Program-made: the position numbers and the translations under genes
Source of the DNA: Larix sibirica
Lineage: Eukaryota > Streptophyta > Pinopsida > Pinales > Pinaceae
Direction of reading: 5' to 3'
DNA length: 35,019 nucleotides
Assembly (NCBI GenBank): GCA_004151065.3
Contig: NWUY0300020169.1
Location: 38,714-73,732 of the forward strand
Shown: piece by piece, positions 1-11,470 of the stretch
Numbering within the stretch: position 1 is the first letter of the stretch
Layout of the letters: each line of letters opens with the position of its first letter
Notes under the pieces: model-generated
The model's database searches: none
The model's input: only the letters and a program-made list of their open reading frames with translations
Told to the model about the DNA's origin: nothing

Positions 1-150
1 TTTTTATAACCGGATCTAAGGAACAAATCGCCAGAAAAAGGGGCGATTTGAGTGCCAGTTATCCCACGCCTTTAAAAAGTGTCCTTGAAGTAGGCCGCTC
101 CAAGAAATCAGGTAGTAAATTTCATGTAACAGGCCCCTTTTTACTATCGG

Positions 151-482
151 AAATTGGAATTCTGGTAGTAACTTCCCCTAAATGCAAAGTTTAATATTTT
201 GTCATCTAAAAAGTAATGAATCATGCCTTGGACGTATATAACAACCTCCAAGTGGCAGATTCAACTTTGGAATTGTGCTCATATGCAAACCAATGAAGGT
301 GCTATAGGAATTCTGGTAATTACCAAAAATTGGAATTCCAGTAGTAACTTCCCTTGAGTGCAAAGTTTGATATTTTTTGTTATATGAAAGGTATTGAAGC
401 ATGCATTGGACATGTAAAACATCATCCAAATGGTAGATATGCTTTTGGAAGTGCGCTCATATGCAAACCAATGAGGGTGCTA
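151..482. repeat. Degenerate 176-bp tandem duplication
   Basis: Two diverged head-to-tail units, 151-304 and 327-482, each open with AAATTGGAATTC and close with GCTCATATGCAAACCAATGA followed by GGTGCTA. Between these anchors they share AGTAACTTCCC, GCAAAGTTT.ATATTTT and TGGCAGAT/TGGTAGAT blocks with scattered substitutions and small indels. A partial third start (GGAATTCTGGTAAT) lies at the junction near 307-320. The divergence suggests an old duplication, possibly the edge of a satellite array that continues outside the window. Short open frames across it overlap on both strands and look accidental. Confidence 0.7.
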
Positions 483-3400
483 CTGAAAATCAATAAGGAT
501 GTTACACGAACATTAACCATCAATATGGGAGAAACATGTTGGTCACCATCGTAGGAAGGTACAGAGTATGAGATTATGTGATATGGGATCAAAAATACAT
601 TATAAGAGTATGGAATCAAAAGGTATGACAGTCTCCCCCCGATTGAAGATTTTTTTAGTCCTTGAAAAAATTTGACAAATAGGGAATGCATATGAGAGCA
701 GCACATAAAATCATGTAGATATGGGGAATTTTCCAAATACATCTCTTATAGTATTTAATGAATAAATTATTAAATATTATAAAAAACATACTTTCACCTA
801 CGTGATAATTCCATGAGTTATGCATCTGAGAGACCTTGTATTGCTAATGACAATGGAGATATTTGTTCGCTACTACTATTGGATCATGGATTTGAAGTGA
901 AACAATATGATCTGAATCGTGCTACTTTATCCCCCTTGCCTAGAGGAACATAGAGTAAGATTTGAAACTGGAACCTCTGTACCTTCTTATTGTTGGAACT
1001 AATCTATTGGTGTTGAAATCTAGAGATAAATATTAATTTACTGGAACATTGCTGCATGTTTCTATTAGTGTTATGAAATCATATAGTCTTCATCTATAAC
1101 CAATAACGTACAATTCTATCTAGGTGAATAAATTTTGTTGAATTTTAACACACAGAGAATTTGTTGGATTACTGACCATTAATGAATGTTTTTAACCAAC
1201 ACAAGACAACTCACCAATAATGAAAATGAGCATCAAGGTACCTTAGTGCATTATGACAGGTACGTATAGATGTGTTGAAGTTGAGCCCCTTGCAGAATTT
1301 GATAGCCAGGAAACATTGATGTATTCCCACTGTTGTCAATATGGAAACATACCATTCATGTTTGCAATCTCCAAGGAACTATAAAATGGCTCTAACCTTG
1401 ATCCCATATAATGTGCTAAAGTTGGTTGGAAGGAGGGCATTAAGAATCCCACATCATCCAACTTGATCATAGAACAAAGTGATTTGAAGAACCATAAATG
1501 AAATATTTTCGCTATCAAGTAGGTTTTATTTGACAAAAGAAAAAGAATAGTACGGTAAATCAGTGTTGTAAGTAAGATGAGTGACTTTATTCACGGGTTA
1601 GGGGTGGATGGAGATGGGGCAAGAAAGTAAGGGAACTCGTGGATGGAAAATGGGTTGAAGTCATGATCCAGTAGTAGTGGTAATATGAAAAGTTCAAGGT
1701 TGAATACATAAAAAAATGGAATTTCGGACTTCAACATGGATGTATTACTAATCTCAAAGGAAAAAAATGAATAAGCATACCATGAGATAAAGGGCTTCCT
1801 TCCATTAAATAGTAAAGGCATGATGAGTGTGATTTGGCATAACATGAATTTGAATTATATTTGATATTGATTTTCACTTGGTCTTCAATTCATTCTTTTG
1901 GTGAATATGTATGGATGGCATGCCATTCTCAAAAAAAAATTGGCCTTCAAAATCACTCATCCATGGAATGACCTTCTGTATCCTCCCGAGACCTACAAAA
2001 AACCTAGCACTTAACTATAATAAAACATGAGATCATGGAAGAAGAGAGGATGTTGGTCTCTCTTCATCCCATACATACACACAAAAATTACAAATAGTAC
2101 TCATAAAGCAAATCCAAGAAAGATAAATGAAGAAAATTGCACTCTTACCTATTGAGGAGTGACAACCAACTTAAAGTACTTGCCAATGTTTCGATGATAA
2201 TGTTTTTGTTGGATACCCAATTTGAGAGATTCCAAAGCCAAGTTGAATAGTATTGATAGGGATAAATTCAATTGAAACAATTTTAAAAACATCAAGAGTG
2301 GATATGTCAAATATGAGAAGGAACAAGCTATAAGGAAAAGCTGCTTTTGATTTCCAATCTAGACCAATAGTCACTATTTTGAGCATAAATTTTCCGTTAA
2401 AGGTCGGATCGATGTGATTCCACTTGGATATTAAAACAGATTAATTTATTATGTTCACTAGGAACATGTTTTAATATGAATTTTATTGGTATACTAAAAC
2501 CTATAATGAACAGACCCAGGAGGCAAAGTTTTTTTATGTTGATTTAGGATAAGCAGCCACTAATTTGTGAATAACGTTTTCATATGAAGGCCAAATTGAG
2601 TGATTAAAATTATGAATTAAATTAGAATTGATTAAATTTATCCCTTATAAATATTTTTTTAAATGTGTTGATTTGATATTCTAGATATTCTTATGAACAA
2701 TCAATATGCATACTTTCCATGATGTTGATTTTACGACCAATAGTCAGTAATTTGGTCATATCTTTTGCATATGACATCAAAATGAGGTGATTCAAATTGG
2801 GTTGAAAACTATATTACATGGGATATATCCCTTGGAAATAGGTTTTAAAAGTCCTCAATTTTAGTCCCCCAAATCTTAACTGTCCCAACTCTATTTTTTG
2901 AGAAATTTCCAATGTCAATTTGCTACCGATTCCTAAAATGACCATTTTATCCCTAAATGTGATCTAGGTATGTGATATTCTTGGTGAGTGTGTATTTTAC
3001 GATGTTATGAGTCCATTCCCCCAAAAATATCCGATACCCATCTTTTAGATCTTAAATATGGCCTCTAAACAACTTTGTGGCAATTTGTAGCAAAATATTG
3101 TACATTGTCAAAGCAAAGTAGACATTACAGGGATTTGAGATCATTTCCTTGCAGTGGGTAATATGATCACCTTCTCCACACTATATTATACCCAAACATT
3201 ATAAACATGTACCATTAAGAGATCATGCACTCAATATTCACATACCAATATAGTTTATCAGAAAACCCTAGCAAGAGAATTACAACCTAATATAAAGACT
3301 TGCATCCATATTTTTTTTCTGATCTTCTAAATCACAACTAGGCACAAGAAGAGAGCAGACTCATGAATCTTGCGAATCTCTATATTTTGAAATCTACAAC

Positions 3401-3962
3401 TTTAAAATCATAGTAGAAAAAAAAATTCACTTCATATGCAGACCTCAAACTTTTAGCTCCTAAAACTCTACTTGTTTTTCCTCCTTCATATGCATCCCTT
3501 CTCCCGTAGATCTTCCTACCAAAGGTTAGTGGATGGGGTGTTTCTTATTGCACCACCAATTGAAATTTAAATAATTTAAAACCACTCTACGCTTAATATT
3601 TAGAGAAATGAGATCTATAGAAATAAAACACACCCTACTTGGAAAATTTCAAAGAAAAACTAATTATGTATTCAGACGCCCTAATGCCACTAAGACCATG
3701 TTGTCACCAAGTTATTTTTTCACATGAGTTGGATTCCTTCTTTCCTTGAATCAAACCAAAATAAAGCAAAATGTACTAATATTCTTCAAATTTAATGAGA
3801 TAGCATACTCACTATAGTGAATGCATAGGTTCTTACCTCTCGTCTTACTGTCACTATCTCATTGCATATGGAAGGTTACCACAACCAAAAATCATTTGAA
3901 AAAATAGAAAGGAAAAAATGAAAGAACGAAAACCAAATTACCAATGCCTAATCCCTTAGCAT
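483..3962. other. AT-rich region without recognisable genes
   Basis: I see no conserved protein motif, tRNA, rRNA or terminal repeat here. Short open frames exist (for example minus strand 2171-2386 and 1591-1845) but none resembles a family I know. A minus-strand GTAAG-like donor near 2150 and a TTTGTAG acceptor near 1995, with a short open stretch after it, could be a decayed exon pair; this is too weak to call. The right part (about 2900-3962) would be the internal leader of the minus-strand LTR element if that element continues leftward, but no gag motif is visible. Confidence 0.5.
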
Positions 3963-3963
3963 C

Positions 3964-3981
3964 TCCCCGGCAATAACGCCA
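3964..3981 (-). other. Degenerate LTR-retrotransposon primer binding site (Athila/Calypso-like)
   Basis: Read on the minus strand this is TGGCGTTATTGCCGGGGA. The primer binding site I recall for Athila/Calypso-type plant Ty3 elements (tRNA-Asp type) is TGGCGCCGTTGCCGGGGA, so 15 of 18 bases agree and the three differences are all C-to-T or G-to-A transitions, the pattern expected from decay of methylated cytosines. It lies four bases inside a CA/TG boundary at 3986, the usual LTR-PBS spacing. The tRNA assignment is from memory. Confidence 0.6.
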
Positions 3982-3985
3982 AAAA

Positions 3986-5470
3986 TGTTTGTAACTTTAT
4001 ATGCATAAATTATGGACATTGATTTATCAACTAGGGTGTTCGTAAACTTATGACATGCCGAAAAAATATACGTAGGATTAGGAAAGAAACTAAGCTAAAC
4101 TAATTCTACCAAATTTAAAAGGAAATATGCTTAATAAACCACTTTTAGAAATCAAAATGAAATATCAAAGCTATCATTTTGGGCTCTTTTCAGAGTCTTT
4201 TATGCTCATAAGGGATATTCCTATAACATCTTATAGATTTAATCAACTCTTGTAGATTTACATAGCATAAAATCAATTCTCTAGTTAATTTTAAAATACA
4301 ATCCACTTAGTAAGACAATTCCAAAAATCAAAGTAAGTATGAGAGTCATGCTCTATTCTCATAAACTAATCATAGTGTTTCTACTCTTAAGGAAGAGCAT
4401 TCATGTAATCTCCTAACAAATAGAAATCTCTTACTCAATTTATGTAGCTTAACTAAGCATAAGTACCAAAATCCAAATCAAATAGAACTTGCAAAATAAA
4501 ACTAAATCCTAAAATCTTAGAGTTGTTAATCCAAGTCTTGTAACTTTCGTTTTATGGAGTTCCTATAATAGCAACGTATTAAGATTTATGGTAGCACACC
4601 ACACACGCCCAATAACACACTTGGATATGATTTAAAAGCACGAAAATAAAGTAAATACATAAGCGAATTAATAAATCAAATCTTCAAAGTAGAAGCAAAC
4701 AAATTAAACCATCATACCATACTTGCAAAAATAAATAAATGGGATTAAAATAAATCCTACATAAAGCATCACTATGTTCTTCGGTCACGGGCCCTTGCTA
4801 TCATAGAACAAAATTCTACTACTAATCTATAACATAAATAAGCCAAATTAAAACATACTATTTATACTAAATCAAAACATACTGTTTTATAAAACTAAAG
4901 AAAGAGAAATTATATGAAGATTATAATTTCGACACATGCTCCAAGAGCCCTCTCTTTTGGAATAGAGAAGACACTCTTATTTATACATAATTTGTATTGA
5001 GAATAAGATAAGAAACTAATAAATTTAAATCCGCTTTTATTTCATGTGGTTCAACCATTTACTAATAATTAGATAATAATTATCTCTACAAATTCTCTCA
5101 CAAATCTCTAAAATATTTGATAAGAAAACTTCCATGATTCTTCTCTATCAAATACAGTTGAGTGATCATCCCAAACCTTCCTCAAATCTTCAAATGTTGA
5201 AGAGAAAAATTGAATTTGAAGATGAGTAGTAAAATTTAACTTTGTTGAAATCTTCAAATATGCTTGTAAACGTCACAAAACTTTCCAAATTTCAGTGTTA
5301 ACTAAAAACATGTTATTTTTCCAACATTTAATCATAAATTCACTCAAAATGCTAAAATCAATGCTTTGGAAAATAATAAGCCTAATCCTACATATAAACA
5401 TTAAAATGGTATTAATGCAAGGTTACGAGAGAGCCAGAAATAGTTAAAAGTCAAGGGAAAAAGGGTGACA
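3986..5470 (-). mobile_element. LTR of an Athila/Tat-like retrotransposon (5' LTR or remnant)
   Basis: The right-hand boundary in element orientation is a CA at 3987-3986 directly before the PBS. A plausible start is TGTCACCC reading leftward from 5470, which gives about 1.5 kb, within the range of Athila-type LTRs; this outer boundary is a guess. Inside there is a TATAAATA box on the minus strand followed by an R-like stretch. I find no second LTR, no polypurine tract and no gag-pol motif in the window, so either the element is mostly deleted or its interior (leftward) is too decayed to read. No target-site duplication could be tested without the partner LTR. Confidence 0.45.
4978..4985 (-). 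promoter_or_regulatory. TATA box of the minus-strand LTR
   Basis: The minus strand reads TATAAATA followed by AGAGTGTCTTCTC. It sits about 1 kb upstream of the PBS, as expected for the U3/R border of a long plant LTR; transcription would begin about 30 bases further, near 4950. Supported only by motif and position. Confidence 0.4.
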
Positions 5471-5686
5471 ATATGACATTTTGGTGGCTCAACGACATAT
5501 ACTTGAGAAAATGTACAAGGTGATGTGAAAGTCCTAAGCAATTTTGTTAGAATAGATAATCTCATTCATGACCTCTTAACAAAAAGATGAATTTTATAAC
5601 ATAGAAACATGTTTTTTATACTGAATATAAAAAAAAATAATATATATATTACTTACTCATATTAACCAGAAAAATTCAATATAACA

Positions 5687-5938
5687 ACACTATTTTTAAC
5701 ATATTGAAATAATGTCTACAACTTTAAAACATCCTCTCTTTGTTTCTTTTAAATCCTAAAATTAAAAATTAACATTTATGTTATATTCTATAATATCATT
5801 ACTTTAAAATACACTATTTTTAACGTATTGAAATAATGTCTACAACTTTAAAACCTTTTCTCTTTCTTTCTTTTAAATCCTAAAATTAAACATTTATTTT
5901 ATACGCTATAATATCATTACTTTAAAATACCCTCTTTT
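5687..5938. repeat. Two-copy 124-bp tandem repeat
   Basis: Units begin at 5687 and 5811 with ACACTATTTTTAAC.TATTG and share AAATAATGTCTACAACTTTA, TTTTAAATCCTAAAATTAAA and ATAATATCATTACTTTAAAA in the same order. Differences are a few substitutions and a short deletion in the second unit. AT-rich and noncoding. Confidence 0.8.
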
Positions 5939-6231
5939 TCTCCTTTCCAATTACTAAAATCAAATTTAAAGAGTACACCATGATTATCTTGAAATCCACA
6001 TTATTGCAAGTGTTTATTTTATAAGACCTAGAGTTAGATTAGTATCTATACTATTGTGGAGATGAGGATGTAGATAAGTTGGACTTTATAATTAAACGTT
6101 TTGAAATTATATTGGTTAAATTTAGAACTATATTATACGAGTGGTGATTAACAGATTTATTATTGGTTAAAGGTGTGTGCGAGATACAATAAAATAAATA
6201 TTATTAACATATTTTTCTCTTAAGCAGCAGC

Positions 6232-6645
6232 ATTGGGTAGTGTGCAGCAGGTGGGAAATTTTTTATAAATCAGGAACATTTTTTTACCTTTCGACTCAAT
6301 TGTGGAATGGGCACTAGTATGAAGGCTGAAGTATTGGTATTGTGGGCTTCTATTCGTCTAACAAATATTTTTGGCTTCCCAAGAATTAAGTTATTTGGCG
6401 ATTCCAGGGTCACTATTAAATGGGTTTTGGGTGATTATAAGCTACAAATCATTGCATTGACCCAATGGTGCTATAGGATTAAGGCTGAGTTGAAAATTTT
6501 TATGGATTTTGATATCAAACATATATATAGGGAACACAATCATGCTGCTGATATTTTATCCAAACAAGCACTTTCTGGAGATGACTCATCTGGGAGGAAT
6601 ATTTTGAAGATGAGATTCTTGATCAGGGATCTCTCTATTTCCTAG
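6232..6645 (+). pseudogene. Truncated LINE RNase H domain
   Basis: After an N-terminal AAGG that corresponds to the glycine-rich strand following the FDGA motif, the frame stays open through MGTSMKAEVLVLW (catalytic Glu), RIKLFGDSRVTIKWV (catalytic Asp in GDS) and IKHIYREHNHAADILSKQA (His and final Asp). The first Asp is missing because of 5' truncation. The open part covers 112 codons without a stop, better preserved than the RNase H of LINE-1 next to it. This is the archaeal-like RNase H known from plant L1 elements. No start codon of its own is expected; the ATG at 6307 is internal. Confidence 0.8.
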
Positions 6646-6855
6646 ATTAGCTAGTTTGGAATTTTTTTGGCCAGATGTGGCATTTTGACATTCTGTAATG
6701 GATTTTCTATGTATTTATGAACATCCCTGAAATGATGTATGTCCGCGCTGTTACGTCATGACATGTAACGCAAGAAAGAATATAGAGTGATATGTGATTA
6801 TCTATGAACCGATCCATCATGTACTATTTATTTCAATATGAATACAAATAGTATG

Positions 6856-6878
6856 TTTTTTTCCGTTGGAAAAAAAAA
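6856..6878 (+). other. LINE 3'-terminal hairpin with A tail
   Basis: Seven T and CC, a GTT loop, then GG and nine A form a perfect 9-bp stem with a 3-nt loop at the end of the element. LINE-1 ends with a similar T6-CC..G-A6 structure, and LINE-2 has TTCC-TT-GGAA just before its TA tail, suggesting a 3' feature of this LINE group. Confidence 0.6.
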
Positions 6879-6960
6879 GATTTATCTTTAAAAAAGTTAC
6901 GGCTAAGTCAAGTAAGATTAGATTTTAGGCCGAAGACTAAAAGTAAAATTACAAAGGGGG

Positions 6961-7155
6961 TTACAGTTCTTCCCGTTATGACTTAAGACCTTTCTTATGA
7001 AATTAGGACCGAGTAGTGGTCCTATCCATTCCCCACCATGTGCTTCTCCTAGACTAAGGGGTCATAGGTCATCGTTAGACTTAGCTTGATCTAGGAAACA
7101 AAAGACCCTCAAGGGGATTCTTAGAAAAATATATCCCTCAGCTAGGTGTTGTTAA
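6961..7155 (+). pseudogene. LINE-1 ORF1 (gag-like) C-terminal remnant
   Basis: In the frame that ends at TAA 7153-7155 there is a basic, serine/proline-rich tail interrupted by two stops. It aligns with the end of ORF1 in LINE-2: SP.LRGHRSSL.LA here matches TP.LQGHHSALATA there, and RKQK......LRKIYPSA matches GRQK......LRESIPKR. The zinc knuckle and DUF4283-like part are missing. The stop overlaps the ORF2 start in TAATG. Confidence 0.6.
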
Positions 7156-7730
7156 TGTTAATTTTATCCCACAATTGTAGAGGGATGGGGCTTCCTGCTA
7201 AAATATTATCCCCGAAGCATTTGGTGGAGTTACATAAACCTTACGTTTTGTTCCTACAAGAGACTATAGCCTGTGGGGGTGTTATTGTTAAGGACCTTAA
7301 ACTTATTTTACCTAGTTGGGATTTCATCTGTTTTGATGCCCGGTATAGGTATGGAGAGCTGGTCACTCGGTGGTTGAAGAGTTCCTTTCTTAGTACTAAT
7401 ACTTGGGCTATGGAGTCAAGTTTGGCTGCAACTTTAGTTTCAAGGAAGATAGGATGGGCTATTACCTTCATAAATATCTGCGAGCCATATCAGCACAGAG
7501 TTTCATATTGGTAGAATTTATTTAAATTGGATCTCCTTTCTTAGGATCGGGTCATTTTAGGAGGGTACTTAAAATTCACTTTGGGGGATGCTGAAATTTG
7601 GGGTTGCAATGCTCATAAAGACCCCCTCTCAAATTTCTTTATAAGGCATTCAGAAAATAAGTCTATGTTTGATATTTTACCAACTAGAATCAGACCTACC
7701 TAGAGGAATATGCGACTAGGGTAGGATTGT
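7155..7730 (+). pseudogene. LINE-1 ORF2: AP-endonuclease domain, broken
   Basis: The ATG at 7155 begins the classical plant L1 endonuclease start, SHNCRGMG, followed by VLFLQET with the catalytic Glu. A stop at 7513-7515 interrupts the frame. The later GGDLNF motif reads GGYLKF, so the catalytic Asp is lost, and AEIWG and KDPLSNFFIR follow; the SDH motif further on (about 7818) reads SNH. The protein would have nicked target DNA to prime reverse transcription. Upstream GTG and TTG codons could extend the frame, but the ATG is at the homologous position in LINE-2. Confidence 0.8.
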
Positions 7731-8598
7731 ATTGCAAAAAGATTGGATAGATTTCTAATAAATGAAGGTATTCTCCAGACAACATCCAGTATAAGATAGT
7801 GGGTAGTACACGGGGGTGAATCAAACCACTTCACTATAGTCTTGGAGGTGGCAATGGGACAACCAAATACCCCCAGTCCTTTCAAATTTTGTTCAACTTG
7901 GCCTGAGGATGAGGGTTATAAACAGATGGTTAAGGGGTTGTGGTTTCCTTTTGATGATTCCATAAGAGAGTCTGCAGTGATTTAGTTTCTTCATACCTCA
8001 ATATGATCAAAGTTGAATCTATGTCGTGGGAAAATGAAAAAATGATAGAAAAACCATATGAATTAAGCACTATTGAGAGCTCCTTGGAATCCTTTTATGC
8101 TTCTAATCCTAAATATTTCAACAACCAGGTTTAGAGGAAGGATATTGTAGATCTTGAATCTAAGAGGAAGAAGATTCTAGCTGATAATGAGGCTATGTGG
8201 AGATTAAAGAGTACTCATCTAGATGCAAAAAGGTGATGATCACACAAATTTTTTCCATGATTTTACCAACCATAGGAAGAATGTAAACTCTCTTTGGAAA
8301 TTGGAGGATGAGGATAGATGTATTGTCTTTGGTTTCAGTAATATGGCTAAAGCTTCAAGGAAGATGATAGATCTTGGATTGCACAGATGATGAAAATAGT
8401 TGCACTTTTTCCTTCACATTATAATGAGGACCAGAATAATGAGCTATTGGAGGAGGTTTTTTTTAAAGGAGCTCGAGGAGGAAGTTATGCCTTTACAAAA
8501 GGATAAGAGTCCTATCCCTAATGGGTGGCTAGTAGAATTTTTTACTGCCTTTATGGATTTCTTTGAATTAGATCTTTCCATCTGTAGAAGAATCTAGG
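7731..8598 (+). pseudogene. LINE-1 ORF2: endonuclease end and EN-RT linker, frameshifted
   Basis: Fragments in changing frames keep the plant LINE order: the SNHFTIVLE end of the endonuclease near 7818, a PFKF motif near 7880, a charged LESKRKKIL-type helix near 8155-8180 (canonical 'L..EEE..W+.KSR..WL..GD.NT+FFH'), the H-DFTN-HRKN motif near 8255-8280, and DKSPIPNGW near 8500 (canonical DKSPGPDG). Several stops and frameshifts make it uncodable. Confidence 0.65.
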
Positions 8599-9304
8599 GT
8601 GACAGGTAGCATTGTTACAGCTTTCAATTCCACTTTCATCTCTTTGATTCCAAAATCTGATAAATATGACAATCTGGAGAATTTTAGACCCATATCCTTG
8701 TGTAACTGCATCTATAAGATTATAGCGAAGATCATTGCCTCCAAAATTAAAGGTATTTTGTTTATATCAGTCTCCCAAGAACAATTTGCTTTTATGGCTG
8801 ATAGAAAAATTCATGATGTAGTGGGCACTGCACAAGAAGTATTGCATTCTGCTAAGGTGAAGCACTTGCCTGTCGTGATTGTGAAGGTTGACCTGTCAAA
8901 GCCCTATGACAGAGTTAATTGGCTCTATTTGAGATTAGTTCTGCTCCAAATTGGCTTTGATTTATAGCTTGTGACTTGGATTGTGTCATGTGTTAGATTG
9001 GTCTCTTTTGTTGTTTTGATCAATGGGTCAGTCTCTCCTTTTTCATACTCGGTAGGGCCTTAGGCAAGGTTTTCCTTTGGCAACTCTTTTGTTCCTTTTG
9101 GTGGTTGAAGGGCTTGGAAAATTACTTCTTCAAGAAAGACATAGTGGTTCTTTCAAGTGTATTCATGTTGGTGGTCCTATAAGAGTCTCACATCTGGTTT
9201 TTGTTGATGATGTTCTCATTTTTTCAAATGGCTCTAGGAGTGAAGTTGTCCTCCTACAAGACTTCTTAGAGCCTTTTTGCATATGCTACAGGAATGGTTT
9301 ATAA
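8599..9304 (+). pseudogene. LINE-1 ORF2: reverse transcriptase domain (RVT_1), broken
   Basis: Motifs in order: FISLIPKSDK, FRPISLCNCIYKIIAKIIA, QEQFAFMADRKIHD (canonical Q.aF..gR.I.D), VKVDLSKPYDRVNW with the first catalytic Asp, then a stop at 8965-8967 and a frameshift near 9050, QGFPLATLLFLLVVEGL, and SHLVFVDDVLIFSNG with the catalytic Asp pair. Fingers and palm are therefore recognisable, but two breaks separate the catalytic residues. Confidence 0.85.
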
Positions 9305-10560
9305 GGTTACAAAATATTCTATTTATTTTCTGGATATTAACCAAGAGGAAATTGATTGGATTTGCTCTCAGCTGAATTTCCCCTTGGTTGGTGTTGAGAT
9401 CGGTCTCTAATATTTGGGATTTGTCCTGAAGTATAATGCATATTAGAAAAGAGACTAGGCCTCGTTGTTAGCTAAGATAGAAACAATATTGTTTCTTTGG
9501 TGTAATAAATGGCTAAGCAGAGGTGGGCACCTTATCCTAGTAAAATATGTTCTAGAAGCAATTCCAGTTTATTGGATCTCTTTGGCTTATGTTCCATGTG
9601 GTATCTTGGAGCAAATCAGGAAGCTTTGTTTCAATTTCATATGGAAGGGTAACCAAGCTGGTGGCTCCTTCCATTGGGCAGCCTGGAATTTTATAGCTTG
9701 GCCTAAGGCACTGGGGGATGGAATCTTAAGAACCTTCATTTCTTTTCAAAGGCCCTTGCAACAAAGGGGGTGTGGAAAATCCTGAAAGGTGAAGCCCTAT
9801 GGGTTTATGTTGTTATTCATAAAAATATTACTCCTTAAATTGTGGAGGAATGGTTTAAGAACATGGATAAATCCTTCAGGAACATTTCTATTATGTGGAG
9901 AACCTTGTTACTATCCTTTGATTTCATTGGTGATTGGTTGGAATGGTGCACAAACAATGGTAGGAAAGTTAGAATAGGTCAGGACCCTTGGATAGGGTGT
10001 GGAGGGGAGCATAGACTTCCTCCCCTTTTGGTGGAAGATTTGAGAGACTGGGGCTTTATTTTTTTGGAGCATATCATTGATCCTATTAACACCTCCATAT
10101 TTTCTCAAGAGTGGCTTAAAGCTGAACAAATGGGCATCACGGAGGAGGCTGGTAGGATTGCTTGGGATAGATATATAAAAGCTCTAAAAGATTCCCACAT
10201 TAGGTTGGTGGAAAGAGATGATGAGATGTTATGGTCTCGGAACAAATCTGGTGGGCGTACTCTCGTAGCATGGTTACCAAGTCATTAGAGCTTAACAAGA
10301 TCCTCCTGTACAATGTCAGTGGCACATAGCTACGTGGAAGTTCAAATGCCCTTTGAAATGAAATTTTTTCTTATGGCTCACTCTCTCAAACAAAATTGTA
10401 GTTTAGGATCTGATGTTGAGGAAATTATGGTATGGGCGAGGTAGATGTTGCCTCCGCAAGTCAAATTGTGAAAACATAGAACACCTCTTCATTCACTGCT
10501 CCTACCTTAAACAAATGTGGGATTATGTATCTCTAGTAAAGGGTTTACAGTTCACATGGG
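9305..10560 (+). pseudogene. LINE-1 ORF2: thumb/connection and zf-RVT-like region, broken
   Basis: YLGFVLKY near 9413 is the YLG motif that follows the palm. WCNKWLSRGGHLILVK and PVYWISLAYVPCGIL (9465-9785) are the usual plant LINE connection, then EEWFKNM...RIGQDPW (9842-10010). After a frame change near 10290 a zf-RVT-like stretch with HWHIATWKFKCPLK, CCLRKSNCENIEHLFIHC continues to about 10500. Overlapping open pieces in two frames reflect single-base indels. LINE-2 has the same order at 17646-18800. Confidence 0.75.
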
Positions 10561-10805
10561 AAGGCAGGTCCCTATATCTTGCTTTAGAATATTGGACTTC
10601 TAATTCATTGTTTAGGCCATATATGGCTCTGACTGTTATCTTTTTTGGGGGAGTATGGTTGTCTAGGAATAAAGCAATTTTTGAGGATGTGTACATCTCT
10701 CCTATCGTCTATGCTTCAAAAGGTCTTGTTATCCTTAATGTATTCCCCCAAGAGAATCCTTCTCAACCTGTCAGAAGAGTTGTTGTTGAATCTGTTGATA
10801 AATCA

Positions 10806-11423
10806 TGTCCATGGCTTTACTTTGATGGAGCAGCTCAACTAAATCCTGGAGTAGGTGGTACCGGTGGAATTCTCTATTTATCATATTCTCGTCATATTAG
10901 TTTTGCAGCTGGACTGGGGAGCAACGCTAATAACAGGGCATAACTATTGGCTTTAAAATTATCTATCGCATTGGCATTAGTGAAAGGTGTACAACACTTA
11001 CAGGTTTTTGGAGATTCTAAAATTGTTATCGAGCAGATGAGAAACAAAAGGCAGCCAAAAAACATTCTCCTTATCCCTATTTATGATGAAATTATCAGAC
11101 TTTTAGGCCACTTTCAAAATATCTCATTTCAACACATATATAAAGAAAGAAACACAGGGGCTAATCAGCTCTCTAAGAGAGGTCTACAAGTTGGTAAAGG
11201 TATATTGTTCATATGGGAGAGGATTAATGACCAGGAGATAGCTATAGACCCAGGTCCCTTTTTGGGTTATTACATTGATGGATTAAAGTATCATTTTTGG
11301 CTTGATAGCTTTATATTTGTTTATGGGTATCTTTTGGATGTAAACTATGATGATATTTTTTTTTATATAACTGTTAAAAACTCTTGGTTGTTAGAAGTAT
11401 CTATTGATCTCTGTAAACGATGA
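10806..11423 (+). pseudogene. LINE-1 ORF2: RNase H and C-terminal tail, broken at the catalytic Glu
   Basis: PWLYFDGAAQLNPG carries the first catalytic Asp and GGTGGILY follows. At 10941-10943 the codon that should encode the catalytic Glu (NNRAE.LAL) is TAA, so the active site and the reading frame are lost together. The domain continues with LQVFGDSKIVIEQM and FQHIYKERNTGANQLSKRG, where the last Asp is Asn. A hydrophobic tail of about 75 codons follows, a feature also seen after the RNase H of LINE-2. Confidence 0.85.
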
Positions 11424-11452
11424 TTTGTTTTTAATATAGATAGACTGTAAAC

Positions 11453-11470
11453 TTTTTTCCGATGAAAAAA
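11453..11470 (+). other. LINE-1 3'-terminal hairpin and A tail
   Basis: TTTTTTC pairs with GAAAAAA around a CGAT loop. It marks the 3' end of LINE-1 about 30 bases after the ORF2 stop and resembles the structures at the ends of the upstream LINE fragment and LINE-2. Confidence 0.55.

Larger units (their letters stand above)
6232..6880 (+). mobile_element. 5'-truncated LINE 3' end
   Basis: This fragment holds the C-terminal RNase H of a plant LINE, a 3' untranslated stretch, and a terminal hairpin with a short A tail (6856-6878). It begins inside RNase H after the first catalytic aspartate, as expected for incomplete reverse transcription. It lies directly upstream of LINE-1 in the same orientation but is a separate, more diverged insertion because it repeats the RNase H region. 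A short AGATTTAT occurs both near 6151 and after the A tail near 6879, too short to trust as a target-site duplication. Confidence 0.7.

Noticed and set aside
422-742. 106-codon minus-strand frame over the first tandem repeat
   Set aside because: Frame spans a diverged noncoding repeat and matches nothing; likely chance.
1878-2386. Possible two-exon minus-strand gene (open piece 2171-2386, GTAAG donor near 2150, TTTGTAG acceptor near 1995)
   Set aside because: Frames do not join cleanly, the first piece has a stop before the donor, and no family resemblance is visible; splice-like motifs are common in AT-rich DNA.
6149-6895. Target-site duplication AGATTTAT around the first LINE fragment
   Set aside because: Eight bases in AT-rich DNA with the left copy about 80 bases from the apparent start of the element; chance is likely.
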